From the NCBI GenBank assembly GCA_002812745.2, contig NCSJ02000092.1, positions 1 through 64,000 on the forward strand: a stretch of DNA of 64,000 nt, read 5' to 3'. How positions within the stretch are numbered: the stretch's first letter is position 1; every line of letters starts with the position of its first letter. This DNA is from Scytalidium lignicola. Taxonomy: Eukaryota > Ascomycota > Leotiomycetes. The notes beneath the pieces were generated by a model. The model worked only from the letters and a program-made list of their open reading frames with translations, was not told where the DNA came from and made no database searches. Below are positions 1 through 13,019 of this stretch, in pieces. The translations under genes were made by a program, and so were the position numbers.

Positions 1-506
1 CGCTGCGCTACCCGTCGCGCGTCACGAGCTTCATCTCATGCGACACATCGCCTACCTCTCCCGCAGGCAACAGCAAAGCATGGATCGATCGCATCGCCAT
101 CGCCGAGAAGCAGAACCAGGTTCTGAGCGGAGAAGCTGTGGTAGGCACCGAGCTGGCGGAGATCACGGCGAGGAGATGGTTCGTCAACTACGAGGTCGGT
201 GGGAAGGTCACGGAGGAAGCGAAACGAATCACGGAGATGGTTGAGAGGAATAGTCTGCAAGGGTTCAAAGACAGCGTTAAGGCGCTCTGGGAGTACGACA
301 TGAAGCCGCTGCTGAGCGGGGCTTCGGTCAGGGGCGCGTTCCTCGTGGGTGGAGGTGACGGAGTACTACCAGCTTCGATGAAGGTGACTGCGGCGAGCTA
401 TGGGAAGAGTGGTGGGGAGTATGCTGTTATTGATGGGGCGGGACATTTGCCTATGGTTGAGAAGCCGAAGGAGTTTACGGCTGCGGTGGAAAAGTTCTTG
501 GGGTAG
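1..506 (+). CDS. Alpha/beta hydrolase, C-terminal part (5' end outside window)
   Basis: The reading frame is open from base 3 to a TAG at 504-506, about 167 residues, and has no start inside the window, so the gene begins to the left. The C-terminal third carries a strand-plus-acid segment (AFLVGGGDGVLP) followed by the GAGHLPMVEKP motif. This is the usual catalytic-His region of alpha/beta hydrolases of the 3-oxoadipate enol-lactonase/haloperoxidase type, ending in a helix (EFTAAVEKFLG). The nucleophile elbow would lie upstream of the window. The substrate cannot be read from this part. Its position near oxidative genes of aromatic metabolism may be coincidental, because a 5-kb wall-protein gene lies between. 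Confidence 0.75.
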   Translation, partial: LRYPSRVTSFISCDTSPTSPAGNSKAWIDRIAIAEKQNQVLSGEAVVGTELAEITARRWFVNYEVGGKVTEEAKRITEMVERNSLQGFKDSVKALWEYDMKPLLSGASVRGAFLVGGGDGVLPASMKVTAASYGKSGGEYAVIDGAGHLPMVEKPKEFTAAVEKFLG

Positions 507-878
507 AAGANTTTTCTTTTTTTCTAGAGGAGGAGATATATAGTATAGTTTTCACGTGAATGAAAATACCNTTTTTTTTGCTTTTATGTTACTTGTGTTG
601 GACTATTTTGATTGCCTATCAAATCAAAAGAAAAAAGATATAAAAAACCACCTCTAACATCTAGTGAACCACACCAAACTCCATCCAACCGCATTATTAT
701 ATCCGAGAAGCTTCATAGGTGCCAAAATAAGAGAAGGGGGGGGAAAAAATCCAACATATTATATGTATGCTATTTTTCTTATCTAAAATCCCCTCATATC
801 TCCTCGTTTATATACATTATTTTGCGTTTTCATGAAAAAGAAGAAACAGAAAGAAACGTGGGTATAAACATCATTTAC
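507..878. other. Intergenic spacer, AT-rich 3'-3' region
   Basis: This is a convergent spacer between the hydrolase end and the 3' end of the WSC gene. It is AT-rich with T runs and two ambiguous bases (511 and 571), each next to a homopolymer. I see no gene in it. Confidence 0.6.
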
Positions 879-3800
879 TCAAGGAGCCCCAGTAGCGGTC
901 GTCAACGGCGGTACAGTCCATACTCCCGTGCCTGTTCCAACAAGCGTCGCAGTGGTGGCGGCGTAGAAGTTGTACATGTTTCCAGCACCACAGCTTATGC
1001 TAGTATTGCCCTTGCAAGGGATAGTGCAGGCCTTGCTGCCAGTTAAACTAGTTGGTTCTGGATTCGGGGCTATCGATCCGGCATAGCATTCTCGGCCGTA
1101 CTCTACACCAGCGTAGAGGAAAGTTGTTGCAGGGGTGGCTGAAAGTCGTGCTTTTGCGGAGGAAATACATAATTCTGGTGTCATGGAGTCGTTGCTGAAA
1201 AGCTTAGGCATGTTATGACCACCGTAGGGACCGCCGGCCGGATCAGAGAAGCAACCAATGTAAGCGAAGCCAAGGATCGTAGGAGTAGTTGTCGTAGGAG
1301 TGGATGATGTGGTTGTGGTCGTTGTGGCCGTTGTAGTGGTGGTAGTTGGCGGTGGGACTGAAGCTGAGTCACTGGTGGAGAGAACAGACGACGTGGTGGT
1401 GGTGGTAGAAGTACTAGTAGCAGTACTTGTAGTCGTCGTTGTGGTTGGGATATCACTTGGGGTCGTGGTTGAAGAGCTTTCTGCACTAGACGAAGACGGG
1501 CTTCCAGTATCGGCGGCGGTGGTGGTGGCCGTAGTAGTAGTAGTACTGGTAGTTGTCGTGGTAGGAATATCACTGGCAGTCGTAGTAATTGAAGAGCTAT
1601 CTGCAACAGGCGAAGATGAGCTTCCTGTATCAATCGATGAGGCAGAATCAGTCGTTGTTGTGGTTGCTGCCGTCGTAGTATCCGTGGTTGCCGTTGTTGT
1701 TGTTGTTGTCGTTGTTGTTGTCGTTGTTGTCGTCGTCGTCGTCGTCGTCGTCGTCGGAACCACACTAGGTGGGGTAGTGGTTGTGGTTGTCGTGGCTGAT
1801 ATTGTCGTTGTCGTCGTCAACGAGGAACTGGCACTGGCTCCAAGGTTGTTGTACATCTGAAGTCTCGAAGATCCACCGCACTGATTTAATAAATTAGTAT
1901 ATAATTCGTAACAATCATGTTCTTATAGCGTCTAGACTTACATATTCAAGGGGGTTACCCAAGCACAGATCTGAGCAAGTGTTTCCACTGGTGGCAGGCA
2001 CACTTTGGGCACTAAGGGTATTGCCACAATAACCTACAGTGATTGTTAGCTATGGAACAACAAGACAAGTCTCGGAGAATAGGAAAGAAAGCAAACTTCG
2101 ACAGCACTTACACTCTCTATGATACTCTAGTCCAAACCATGTAAATCCAGCACAAGTCTGAGCACACAACTCCACAGTCATAGTATCTACAGCCAATGTC
2201 TTGTCACTCAAGGCTCGCCCGGTGGTAGCCTCAGTGTAACAGCCAACATAAGTGTAGTCACCAACGCTTTGAGGAATGGTTGGCTTAGCGGGAGCCGAGG
2301 ACGTGGTTGTGCTTGTAGGGCTGCCTCCACCTACAGTTGATGAGCTAGGAGGTGCCGTTGTGGTCCCTGTTGTGGTCCCTATTACACTTGTTGACAGTGT
2401 AGTAGGTACAGCGGATGTGGTCGTTGTCGTGGTAATGGTAATATTACCGCCCAGCCCAGGAACTGAATTGCCGTCGGGGGTATATCTCAACCGGTCGTAG
2501 TAGATCGAGATGAAAGTTCCATCACCACCACAAGCCTGCGTGATATCGCCAGGACAACTGTACGAGCATTTCTTGAGCGAGTCATCCTGGCTGTGAAGAA
2601 TGGTTAGAGATATAGAATGATGGAGAGAAAGGTGGGATTTACACATACTATTTAAGCGCACTCGGTGGGTTGTTTCCACACCAGCATTCGGTGTGATACT
2701 CTGTCCCAGCGAAAATATACCCTGCATTGAAACACACAGTTTGACACCCGCCATTTTCATTATTGGCACTGCTTTGCTGCTTCTGTAGCTGGCGTCCACC
2801 ACCGTCGTAGTAGCAGCCGAGGTAGAGATACTCACTCGATCCATTGTTTAGTAATGGACCAAGTTGTCTGGTCCTGATATTAGCCGTGACGCCAACATCA
2901 TGAACGCCAAAAGTCAAATCATCGGTATTCAGGATCCAAACGTCAGAAACAACATGATCGAGTCTGTTAACGCCAAGGGGGGCTGCGACAATATCCACCT
3001 CGCCTAACGCGCAGGAATCGACATCAATAGTCTGACTCTCATGAAGATCAACAGCAGAATTAGGAGCAAGCAATTCCGTATCGATAGGTGGTTTGCTCTT
3101 CGTGATTGTTAACGCTGATCCACCAGAGTTACAGAGTCTGATATCACCCCTCACGGTGGTTCCAGCCAATACATCACCAAAATCCAGGAGTAAGGGTTCC
3201 GAAAAATCCCAGCCTCCTTCAATGGTCGAGACAGAGATATTGGCTATGGGGGCGGTGGAGGCGGATCCAGTGAGCAAAACATCAGCATCGCCTCCCGTAG
3301 TCCAGAACTGCACAAAAGTGGAGTAGACACCTGTTGTATTAGCACGGAAACCCAGAGCCACAGAAACAGCGTCGCCAGCTGCAAGGACGTCTCCTGCCTT
3401 TGGAATCATGTTGGAGGTGAATCCGGCGCCGAGGTTACCATCGGTGATATTGTTATACACCACTGGTCCTTCTTGGGCAGAGTCACGAGCTGTCCAGGCT
3501 GTACCTAGGAATGTCATATCCTGTGCCCCAACATTGGAGATCAGGACGGAGGCTGACAAGCCACTTTGTTCATCGTCCGAACCGAGCACAATTCCACCAA
3601 AGTCAACTTCGGGAGGAGCAATTGTGAGGAACGGATCCTGGCTGACGGTGTTACCAGTCAGAGAAATAGGAAGAAGGGTGCTGTACTTCGGAATTGCGTT
3701 TGTGGTGAAAATATCCAAATTGGTGCTTGCTACGCCAGGAAGGACTTTGGGAGTGGAAGCATTCTGGGCATCCTCGATTACAGATTCCGTGAGATCCCAA

Positions 3801-5959
3801 GTCACAGGGAAGCTGAATTGGGTTCCTTGAGCAACAGCCCCTTGAGGTAAGGTCGAGTTGTCGCATTTGAACTCCGGGTTACCGGTGGTACAACCATCGA
3901 TAGAGGTTAGTGGGATCAAGGAAATGCAGTTCACAGTAAGCGTCTTGGAGGTGCCAATCGAAACATCACCAAAATCCACAGGCTGAGAGCATTGGAGAGG
4001 AAGCGCAACTGGGGAGCCAAGACACATCACATTACCGTTATTATCCGAAACGTACACACGACCATCACCAAACGCTGGACGGATAAACTTGTTCAGCCCA
4101 CCCGTAGGGGGGAGTGGAATCGGATTCAAAATGCCATCAACCGGGACAGCCCCGAAAGCTTGCAGACCGGCGTTCGGATCCGAAACCCAAAGAATGCCAG
4201 TACCTGCCTCTCCCTTGTACGTGGTGGTAGTGGGAATTCCGATACCAACTCTTCCAGCCGAGTTTGAAGATGTTTGGCCGACCAGGGTGAAGAGGGGAGC
4301 TCCGTTGGAATCGTGGCCTAATTTGTAGCAGACAGTAGGGAAGCCAACAGGAGTGAAGTAGATGTATCCGCCTTCGAGTGGATATGACCCAGGACCACCG
4401 AACACGGAACCGCTAGCGACGATTGTCTGAAGGATATTATCGGTCCCACCACTACCTTGCTTGAAGCCGCCTAGATTGTTTGCATTGAGGATGTAAGCCT
4501 TTCCGTTCTTACCAATTGATACTGCCATTCTCGAGATGCCTGTCCCCTTGAACGTATTTGGGTCTAGAAGCGCAACGCCAGCAGATCCCAAGTCACGATC
4601 TCCTGCATCCATGGAAACGTACTCGAATGGTTCAAAATAGTCTGATAAGGTGATCGTGCCATTTTCATCGACATTAAAACTTGCAACAACCTCATCTAGA
4701 GTAGACAAAGGCGTTCTTCCAGAGGCAGGAACATCGCCGTTTGCATGGCCCTGTCCATTTCTTTATATCGGTGGTCAGCACCGCTCACAGAATGCACATT
4801 GAAAAAAAAAAGCATAGCCTTGAGGATCATTTGTAATATTTACCCAGTTGCAAGGAACAGGCGACTCCCATCTGTCGCCAGGCCCATCCCACCCTGCCAG
4901 ATGCCAGCCTTGCCTCCCTCCTGTACCATGATGTCTGTGACAACGTCTGGAGCTCCCGGGCTGGCTTCCATAGCATAGATCGAAGTCACACCAACATTAG
5001 GTGTGGTGCTAACCGCGACAAGCATTCCAGTATAGTTGAACAGATCGCAATGCCCGCCAAATCCACCCACAACAACATCGTCGATCATCGTCAATGATGG
5101 GCGTTGTAAGACAGTTCCTCCAATGAAGTACCTAAAAGATCGTCAGTATGGCCTGTGATAAGCTTACTCTTGGATTCTCCCGCTCTCAATTGTACCTGGT
5201 ATTGTCATTGTCGGCAAAATTGCCGTCAATGAGGATCGGAAAACCGGGTCTGTCCTCCAAAGTCAAAACATCTACAGCATAAAACTTGTATATGCCTTCA
5301 AAACAGTCAGTCATGCCCAATTGCATATGGTACGGGGCTCAACCTACCATTGGCGACACCACCATTTGAAGCTCCATTCTTGTATCCCTTGGAGAAGAAG
5401 TATACGGTATTGGTGTCAGGGTCAATAATCGGGGTGCCAGTAATGCCAATGGTATCAGGAATATCTGTACATCTACAAACCCCGTCAGTTCTAGTATTCC
5501 TTCCACNTTTTTTTGGCCCCCTTCTGCGTCTAATAATCATGATCCTCCAATAGTAACCAAAGGTCCTGAATTGCTACATCAAGAACCCACGAGATTGGCA
5601 ACGCACCCAATATCACTCTGTAGAAATGGCGGCTGCACCATCCTCTGCGCCAGCGTCGTTCCATTGACCGCATCTAGCACTCGGATATTATTCGTCGAGC
5701 TGGCCGTGAAGACAACCTGGGAGCCACCCGGCGGGGTGTAAATCAGCGGGCGGGCGTACCACTTCTCCTTGTTGTTGCCATAGTTGTTCTTCCAGAGAAT
5801 GCCGAAGACGGAGGAACCAACAGTAGCCGGATGCAAGTTGTGATTGTCGAGATAGCCAGATTGCGCTGCGTCTGCGTCTTGAATGGAGTCGGTGTCGGCG
5901 AGGGACCGAACTAAAGGCGGGAGGAGGCCGAGGAGGGGGAGGAAAGTTGGGAACCTCAT
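879..5959 (-). CDS. Secreted PQQ-like propeller / ASH / triple WSC-domain protein
   Basis: Eight exons: 5607-5959, 5348-5472, 5196-5295, 4844-5131, 2649-4760, 2112-2590, 1942-2033 and 879-1880, giving 1,516 aa. The start chosen (5957-5959) opens directly into a signal peptide (MRFPTFLPLLGLLPPL). Residues about 45-540 form a PQQ/quinoprotein-like beta-propeller, with fungal-type motifs such as SDIGCTDIPDTIGITGTP and GGFGGHCD. Residues about 540-920 contain repeated DFGDV/VDFGGI stretches typical of ASH (choice-of-anchor D) modules. Three WSC carbohydrate-binding domains follow (about 931-1030, 1090-1195 and 1388-1490), separated by Thr/Ser-rich linkers. The third WSC is atypical (GRECYAG instead of ECWCG/ECYCG). 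There is no hydrophobic C-terminus, so no GPI or membrane anchor is evident. The likely role is in the cell wall or at extracellular polysaccharide; the propeller's activity is unknown. Confidence 0.85.
1640..1765 (-). repeat. Degenerate Thr-codon triplet repeat inside the WSC gene
   Basis: On the + strand this reads as a run of GTT/GTC/GTA/GTG triplets, nearly pure GTC/GTT at about 1690-1758. In the coding strand these are AAC/GAC/AAC-type triplets read in the Thr phase (ACn), giving a long poly-threonine linker. Such tracts change length by slippage, so linker length probably differs between strains. Confidence 0.8.
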
Positions 5960-8573
5960 TGTCGCGTGCGGCGGAAGTTTTTCCGCAACAAAAGCGAGCG
6001 AGAGGGAGGAGGAGGGCAGGAAGAGCAAGAGGAAAGGAAAAGAAAAGGAATTAACTGCAGACAACCACCGACTGGGACTGGAGGAGGAGAAGGGTAGAAG
6101 AAGACAACGAGAGCTGTCCCCACGGCATGATTGCTTCGTTTTTCCAGGGCTGTCAATTGGCTGTCAATTGATAGTGCGTCTTGTCTGGATCTACCGTGCT
6201 GATGGCGTTCGTATCTAAGCTCACTATTTTTTTTTNCTTCTTCTTGTTCTAGCCTTCCTTAAGCAGTACACGGTGCAAGCAGCAGCAGCAGCCAAGCCCT
6301 TGCCAGCCATAATTCTATCCAGGATTCATTATTCCGGACCCAGCACGACCAGACAACGGGAAGGCTGCGGCGAGTGCAGATTGCTGCTGCGCCAATCTCC
6401 ATCGCTTGGGTCTGCCAAGTTTCTCCTTCTTCAACCCGGGCCCCAGAATCAGACCATGGGGGGGGTACTTACGTACCGTACGTAGTATTACAGGCCATGC
6501 CCAGAGCGGAGGAGCAGGGCCATTGAAGCTATTCAGCCGACGGGAGGGCCTGATGCCAGTGCCAGTGCCAGGAACCGGCAAGTAGTCCTGGACACGACCC
6601 ATTGGCTGCGAGGGGGGCTCGGTGCCTGCCCTTTCATCCGATCATGGATGCGGCCAAAGGAACGTGTCTGCACCGTACCCAATCTGCCAAGGCTGCCAAG
6701 CCCGGTGGCTGCAAGTGATTCCGTCAGACGAGAGAATTGGAAAACGAGGGAGAGTGCAAAAACAGAGACAGAAGAGAAAACGACGAGAATTGGAAAAAAG
6801 ACGAGAGTGTAGACCAAGAGGATAGAAGACTGCAATGAATAGAGCAGAGGATATCAAAGGAAAGTTCCTGGAGGATTGTCATGTGCCAGGTCAGGCACGG
6901 AGAAACTTGGATTCGGCAGGAACGCACGGGGAATGGTAGTTCCGGTCCGTGCTTATTTTGGAGTTGCAAGCGAAGAGCGGCGAAGGCGTCCGAGACCAGG
7001 TTTATTACAGTGCTGTACAGTATCAGGGTCACACCAGAAGGCAAGATCCGAAGTCCTTAGGGTTCGGTAGAGTAAGTGGCTTTGGGCTGAAGATAGAGAG
7101 AGAGAGAGATAAAGAGATAGGGAGGCTGTATGGCCCTGTATTGTGGTACCGGTATGGTGTTGTTGTGCTGGCAGGCCCACAAATCTTCTACCGGTAGTAG
7201 GCCTTTTTGATAAAACGTCAACGAGCAGGTTTCACATGTTGGAGACGCGCGCAATGGAATTATTGATAGCACTATTCAATGGCTGCAGTTCAGGCTGAAG
7301 ATGACCTCTTTCACCACCAATCGTCATGGGACGATGACAGATACAGATACGGGAATCATGGCCGTGGTGGTGCATCTCTTCGAGGCGTCGCTACGTGTGT
7401 ATCGACACCCAAAGCAGGAGGGTGAATGAGGAAAGAGAAAGATACACCACCACAATAATGCCACCACAACGCTAGTCTTTAAACAGCCAGCAAAGACATT
7501 CCGTGAGCTGTCTGGCGCGAATGGTCTTATTAATCTTATTAATGCCTCCAGCCACGCATCTGTGGGCCAGCCCTGTGGCTCGATAAACTCTTAGGCGCCT
7601 GGGTCTTCTTCAGTGGCTTCCTGAGGCTACCTAATTGATAAAGCCACGAACTAATCGGGCGAACACCAAATAGCAATACCTCCGAAAGATTGCAGGACAC
7701 ACACAGCCAGAGTTAAAATTAAACCATAAGTTTATTGACGTGAACTGTGATGGGGCCATCACATGATGTAGAATGTGCAAACATTGTCTCACTGAGAACT
7801 TTGTGTTGGCGGACTAGTCACGTGTGGACGCGATTAGTCACATGTTAGCTAGTCCCAATTAGGTAGTGGGGAGCTATAGATAAGATTAGGTTAGTTTGGT
7901 TGCGGTAGGGAAGGGCGGTTCTGTACGGCAGTACTCCTCCATACAACTACCGCAATACGAACCTACCTATAGCTAACAACAATTAACCACCATATCAACA
8001 CGTATTACCTCCATAGATTGGAGATGTATGTTCACCGTAGAGGTGAATCGACAATGATAAAAGAAGAAAAATAAGTTTTTGTAGACTAAAAAGCTAGTAT
8101 AGATATTATAATTTCTAAGCAGAAGAGAGTCTACGGCTGATCCAATTAACTATATCGACAAATTTGAGTACAATAAGCTTTCTTACAGTTATGAATCCAA
8201 CAGAATCTATTTGAGCAATATAGCTAATTCAATTACTGTATTAACCATTGTTAAAGCCGATAACTTAACTAGTCTGGTGAGATTCTTAGCTAATAGCATC
8301 CCACTTCTCACTCAGCTCCATTCCATCCATGTTAATTCTGCCGGGCGGTGGAGTCCGGTTGATGTTGCCCCTCCGCCATAGGAGTCCCATGAAACTTATT
8401 TATTCGCCCAGCCTACTGTTGTATTGTCATCTTTTCAGTTGGAAATGCCTCCTTATTCACAGTCAGACTATTCATAACTATACAAATTCTAGTGAATTCC
8501 GATCTCTGAGTATTTACAGACCATATTCTCTAGAAATCTCTGGCTGAGTTGGGATTACTACCCCGCTATCAAG
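5960..8573. other. Long intergenic region with one TG...CA repeat
   Basis: These 2.6 kb separate divergent promoters (WSC gene leftward, oxoprolinase rightward). I found no convincing exon chain: the open frames are short, overlap on both strands and lack recognisable motifs. Contents include a purine-rich leader at 6000-6120, a small GA-microsatellite near 7097-7115, and one member of the short repeat family at 7804-8053. Confidence 0.6.
7804..8053 (+). mobile_element. TG...CA short repeat, copy A (divergent, 250 bp)
   Basis: The left end, TGTTGGCGGACTAGTCACG, matches copies C and the reversed B and E. The right end (AGAGGTGAATCGACA) matches the ends of D and F at 14 of about 16 bases. The middle differs from the other copies but folds: AGCTATAG pairs with CTATAGCT, and TTGCGGTAG pairs with CTACCGCAA. 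I see no target duplication (left CTTTG, right ATGAT), so this copy is old or recombined. Confidence 0.6.
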
Positions 8574-11500
8574 ATGGCGTCACAGGACAGAGGCATCCGA
8601 ATAGCCATTGACGTGAGTTCAACCTCTCTCTCTCTCACGCGCGTCAACTCTGATACGTTATTCATGATCACTGATATATCATGTGAAGCGAGGTGGTACG
8701 TTTACCGATTGTGTAGGTAATCCTGGCACAGGGAGGATGGAGGATGATGTTATCATTAAACTTCTCTCAGAAGATCCCTCTAATTACGAGGATGCTCCGC
8801 TTGAGGGGATTCGGCGCCTTATGTCACAATTCTTGAAGAGAGAAATTGCACGCGGTGAACCACTTGACACATCGAAGATTGAATCAATTCGGATGGGAAC
8901 AACCGTTGCCACAAATGCGTTACTAGAGAGAAAGGGTGAGAAGATAGCTATGATAGTCACCAAAGGCTTTAAAGATTGTCTCGAGATTGGAAATCAGTCG
9001 CGACCCAAGATCTTTGATCTCGCTATCAAAAAGCCAGACGTACTCTATGAATGCGTTGTAGAGATCGACGAGAGAGTCACTCTAGAAGATTACGCGGAAG
9101 ATCCGATACGACAAACCACCAAGATCGAACCTCAAGGTTCTAATCCTGACCTAGTTCAAGGCTTGTCAGCGGAAGTAGTCCGTATACTACGGCGCCCAAA
9201 CGAGGAAACCATTCGAAAGCAATTAGAGAATATCCGAAAGAGAGGGGTCAACAGTATAGCAGTCTGCTTAATGCACAGCTACACCTTTCCAGATCATGAA
9301 GCCCTGGTTGGCCGTATAGCTCGAGAATTAGGATTCCAACATGTGTCTCTCAGCCACGAATTGATGCCAATGATCAAGCTTGTGCCCAGAGCTACGTCCG
9401 CATGCGCGGATGCTTACCTTACGCCGGCTATTAAGAAGTATATATCCGGCTTCCAAAAGGGATTTGAAGGAGGCCTAGGAACGGAAAAGGCAAAACAGGA
9501 GAAAGGATCCAAAGGTGCTAGATGTGAATTCATGCAGAGCGATGGCGGGCTAGTAGACGTCGATAGGTTTTCAGGGCTAAGGGCTATTCTTTCTGGACCA
9601 GCTGGTGGTGTTGTAGGGTATGCACTCACCTCATATGATCTAGAGACTAAGATCCCCGTTATCGGCTTCGACATGGGTGGTACATCCACAGACGTCTCTA
9701 GGTATGGTGAAGGGAGATATGAGCATGTATTTGAGACTACAACGGCTGGTGTGACAATCCAGTCGCCTCAATTGGATATCAATACTGTAGCTGCTGGTGG
9801 TGGATCTCGACTTTTCTTCCGTAATGGCTTGTTTGTGGTTGGGCCAGAATCTGCAGGTGCTCATCCTGGTCCAGCTTGTTATCGAAAAGGAGGGCCATTG
9901 ACTGTAACGGATGCCAACCTCTTCCTCGGTCGTCTGGTTCCAGATTTCTTTCCTAAGATCTTCGGTAAGAACGAGAATGAAGGTCTTGATATCGAGGCTA
10001 GTAAGAAGCTGCTTGGAGAACTTACAGAAACCATCAACAAGGAGGAAGGAAAGAGTATGACTGCTGATGAGGTGGCCTACGGATTCTTGGTGATAGCCAA
10101 TGAGACTATGACCAGGCCGATTAGATCGCTCACTGAAGCCAAAGGACATGATACATCTAAGCATCGCCTAGCAACATTTGGTGGTGCTGGTGGACAACAT
10201 GCGGTAGCAATTGCTGAAAGATTGGGTATTAAGCAAATACTGGTGCATCGATATTCGTCAGTTCTATCTGCGTATGGTATGTCATTGGCGGATGTGGTCG
10301 ACGAGCAACAAGAGCCTGATTCCAAGGTATGGAGTGACGAGCATGATACTCGAAAATCACTTCAACAAAAGATGGAAGACTTAAAGCAGAAGTCAAAAGC
10401 CGCATTAATGGACCAAGGATTTGATGAAAGTTCTATTGTCTATGAGGAGTATCTCAATATGCGTTATAGGGGTACAGAATCGGCAATCATGATAATCAAA
10501 CCCGATAATGAGCAGGTGCAGAAAGAGTTCGACGGTGATAATTGGGCATATGGCAAGGCATTTATCAAGCAGCACCAGCAGGAGTTCGGCTTCACTCTCC
10601 CAGATCGAGACATAATCGTAGATGATGTTCGCGTACGAGGAATTGGAAGAAGCTTTGGAGAACTTGAAAAAACAGTTGATCAGCAGTTGAAAGAAATTAA
10701 GCCAAGGGATGTTGAATCTGGAGCAAAGGAGTATAGAAGGGAGAAAGTATACTTTGAAGGCGGCCGGCTAGAGACCCCAATATACAAGCTCGAGGACCTA
10801 GAAATTGGTGACAAGATTAAAGGCCCAGCAATCTTAGCAGACGGCACCCAAACTATTGTTGTTACGCCTAATGCATTAGCAATAATAATTAATACTCATG
10901 TTATTATCAATGTTGGCGAGAACAAGGATACGTGAGTACCATATATATTTTAAATGGGAGTCTAGTGCCTGTACTTATCATCTGACGTCTTTTAGGTCTT
11001 CTATCAAAGAAACAGTGAAGGACGTTGATCCTATCATGCTCAGTGTATTTGCACACAGATTCATGGCGATAGCGGAGCAGATGGGAAGAGCGCTCCAGAA
11101 GACTAGCGTTAGCACGAATGTCAAGGAGCGACTTGATTACTCCTGTGCTTTATTTGACTCTGAAGGTGGACTGGTAGCAAATGCCCCTCATCTTCCCGTT
11201 CATCTTGGGTCTATGTCGACCTGCGTGAGGCGACAGGCTGAGATTTGGAAAGGCAAGCTAATAAAGGGAGATGTTATCGTCTCTAATCATCCTGAATTTG
11301 GCGGAACTCATCTTCCCGACATAACTGTCATAACACCAGCATTTGATGGGTCGGGGAAGAAGATACTATTCTATGTTGCCTCCAGAGCTCATCATGCTGA
11401 CATTGGTGGAATCTTGCCTGGAAGCATGCCACCGAACTCCAAAGAACTGTATCAAGAAGGCGCGGCAATAAAATCCGAGAAACTTGTCAGTGGAGGAAGA

Positions 11501-12843
11501 TTCAACGAGGAGAGAATTATAGAACTCTTACTCAAAGAACCGGCACAGTATAAAGGCTGCAGTGGAACACGCTGTCTAGCTGACAACTTATCAGATCTGA
11601 AGGCTCAAATTTCAAGTAATATGAAAGGCATAAATTTAATTTCTTCATTGATCGAGGAATATGGCGAGGAGACCGTGAACTTCTACATGATCAATATTCA
11701 GAAAAATGCCGAACTGAGTGTACGAAGCTTACTGAAGGAGGTGAGCAAGCGGTTTGAGGGACAAGATCTCTCAGCCGTCGATTACATGGATGATGGAAGC
11801 CCTATCAAGCTTAAGATAACAATTGATGCGGAGAAAGGAGAAGCAGTCTTTGACTTTGAAGGCACTGGTCCTGAAGTCTACGGTAAAACAGAGTTCCCCT
11901 TTTATTTTCAAATGGGCTTTCGCTGACTGAACTAGGTAACACCAACGCACCACAAGCTGTTACTTATAGTGCTATTATCTATTGTCTCCGCTGCTTAATT
12001 TCCGAAGATATTCCGCTTAACCAAGGATGTCTCAAGCCAATCAAGGTCCTCATCCCACCAAAGTCCTTCCTATCACCATCAGACAAGGCAGCGGTCGTTG
12101 GTGGCAACGTTCTCACAAGTCAGAGAGTAACAGATGTGATCCTCAAAGCATTTAAAGCCTGCGCTGCGAGTCAAGGAGACTGCAATAACCTCACGTTCGG
12201 TTTCGGCGGCAACGTGGAAGGGCAGGGAGAAGTTAAAGGTTTTGGGTACTACGAGACTATCGCAGGAGGTAGTGGTGCAGGTCCAGGATGGGATGGAACG
12301 AACGGCGTGCATACTCATATGACAAACACTCGCATTACAGATGCAGAAGTTTTCGAGAGACGATATCCTGTGCTGCTTAGAGAATTCTCGTTGCGAGCCG
12401 GATCTGGCGGTGCTGGTAAATACAGGGGAGGAGACGGAGTGATCCGTGACATTGAATTCCGCATTCCAGTTCAGGTTTCCATCCTGAGTGAGAGACGGGT
12501 ATACCATCCTTATGGCCTCGAAAGCGGAGAAGATGCCCAATGCGGACTAAATCTCTGGGTTAAACAGGTGGAAGTCACAAACCCGGAGAGATCAGACAAG
12601 CAATTAAGGGAGGGGAAATCGGACAAAGATGCTGTTGTGTATGAAGAGAGGCACATTAATCTTGGGGGCAAAAATTCGGCTTCCATGAAACCTGGAGAGA
12701 GGATCATTGTTTGCACACCAGGCGGAGGAGGATGGGGTCCAGTTGGGGAAAAGAAGGAAGAAGTACTGAAGATGTCGGACCCAAAGCATTCATGGAAAGG
12801 AGGGAGCTACCATAGTAGAGAGGAGATGGCACTTCAAGCATAA
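8574..12843 (+). CDS. 5-oxoprolinase-type ATP-hydrolysing amidohydrolase (fused HyuA-HyuB)
   Basis: Four exons: 8574-8612, 8689-10931, 10996-11882 and 11936-12843, giving 1,358 aa. The first exon supplies [13 protein letters not shown] and joins CRGGTFTD-type sequence, rebuilding the N-terminal D(R/G)GGTFTD phosphate loop. A second ASKHA-type motif follows ([12 protein letters not shown]). The N-terminal half is hydantoinase A/oxoprolinase-like and ends with [18 protein letters not shown]. The C-terminal half, from [19 protein letters not shown], is hydantoinase B-like with GGTHLPD and [13 protein letters not shown]. The fusion and length match eukaryotic 5-oxoprolinase (about 1,290 aa), which hydrolyses 5-oxo-L-proline to glutamate in the gamma-glutamyl cycle. 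A hydantoin or other cyclic-amide substrate is possible. The gene converges on the acyl-CoA dehydrogenase with a 176-bp gap. Confidence 0.88.
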
Positions 12844-13019
12844 GTTCGCTTCCTAGCTAGATAGAATTTATGATCTTAGTAGACTTAGAAGCACATAGCA
12901 AGAGATGGATTTAAACACACAGACAAAAAGTCGAATTAACCACAGATTCCAGAATACATATGAACAGAATTCTTTAAATTATCATCTGTTCTAAGCATAG
13001 AGACAGAAATACCTTTTAC

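Noticed and set aside
1300..1860. A poly-valine open frame on the + strand
   Set aside because: It is the antisense of the Thr-rich linker of the WSC gene, whose exons, splice sites and domains are clear on the minus strand.
8683..11926. Two separate genes (hydantoinase A and hydantoinase B)
   Set aside because: A 64-bp intron (10932-10995) joins them in frame, and removal of two further introns gives one 1,358-aa chain as in eukaryotic 5-oxoprolinase.
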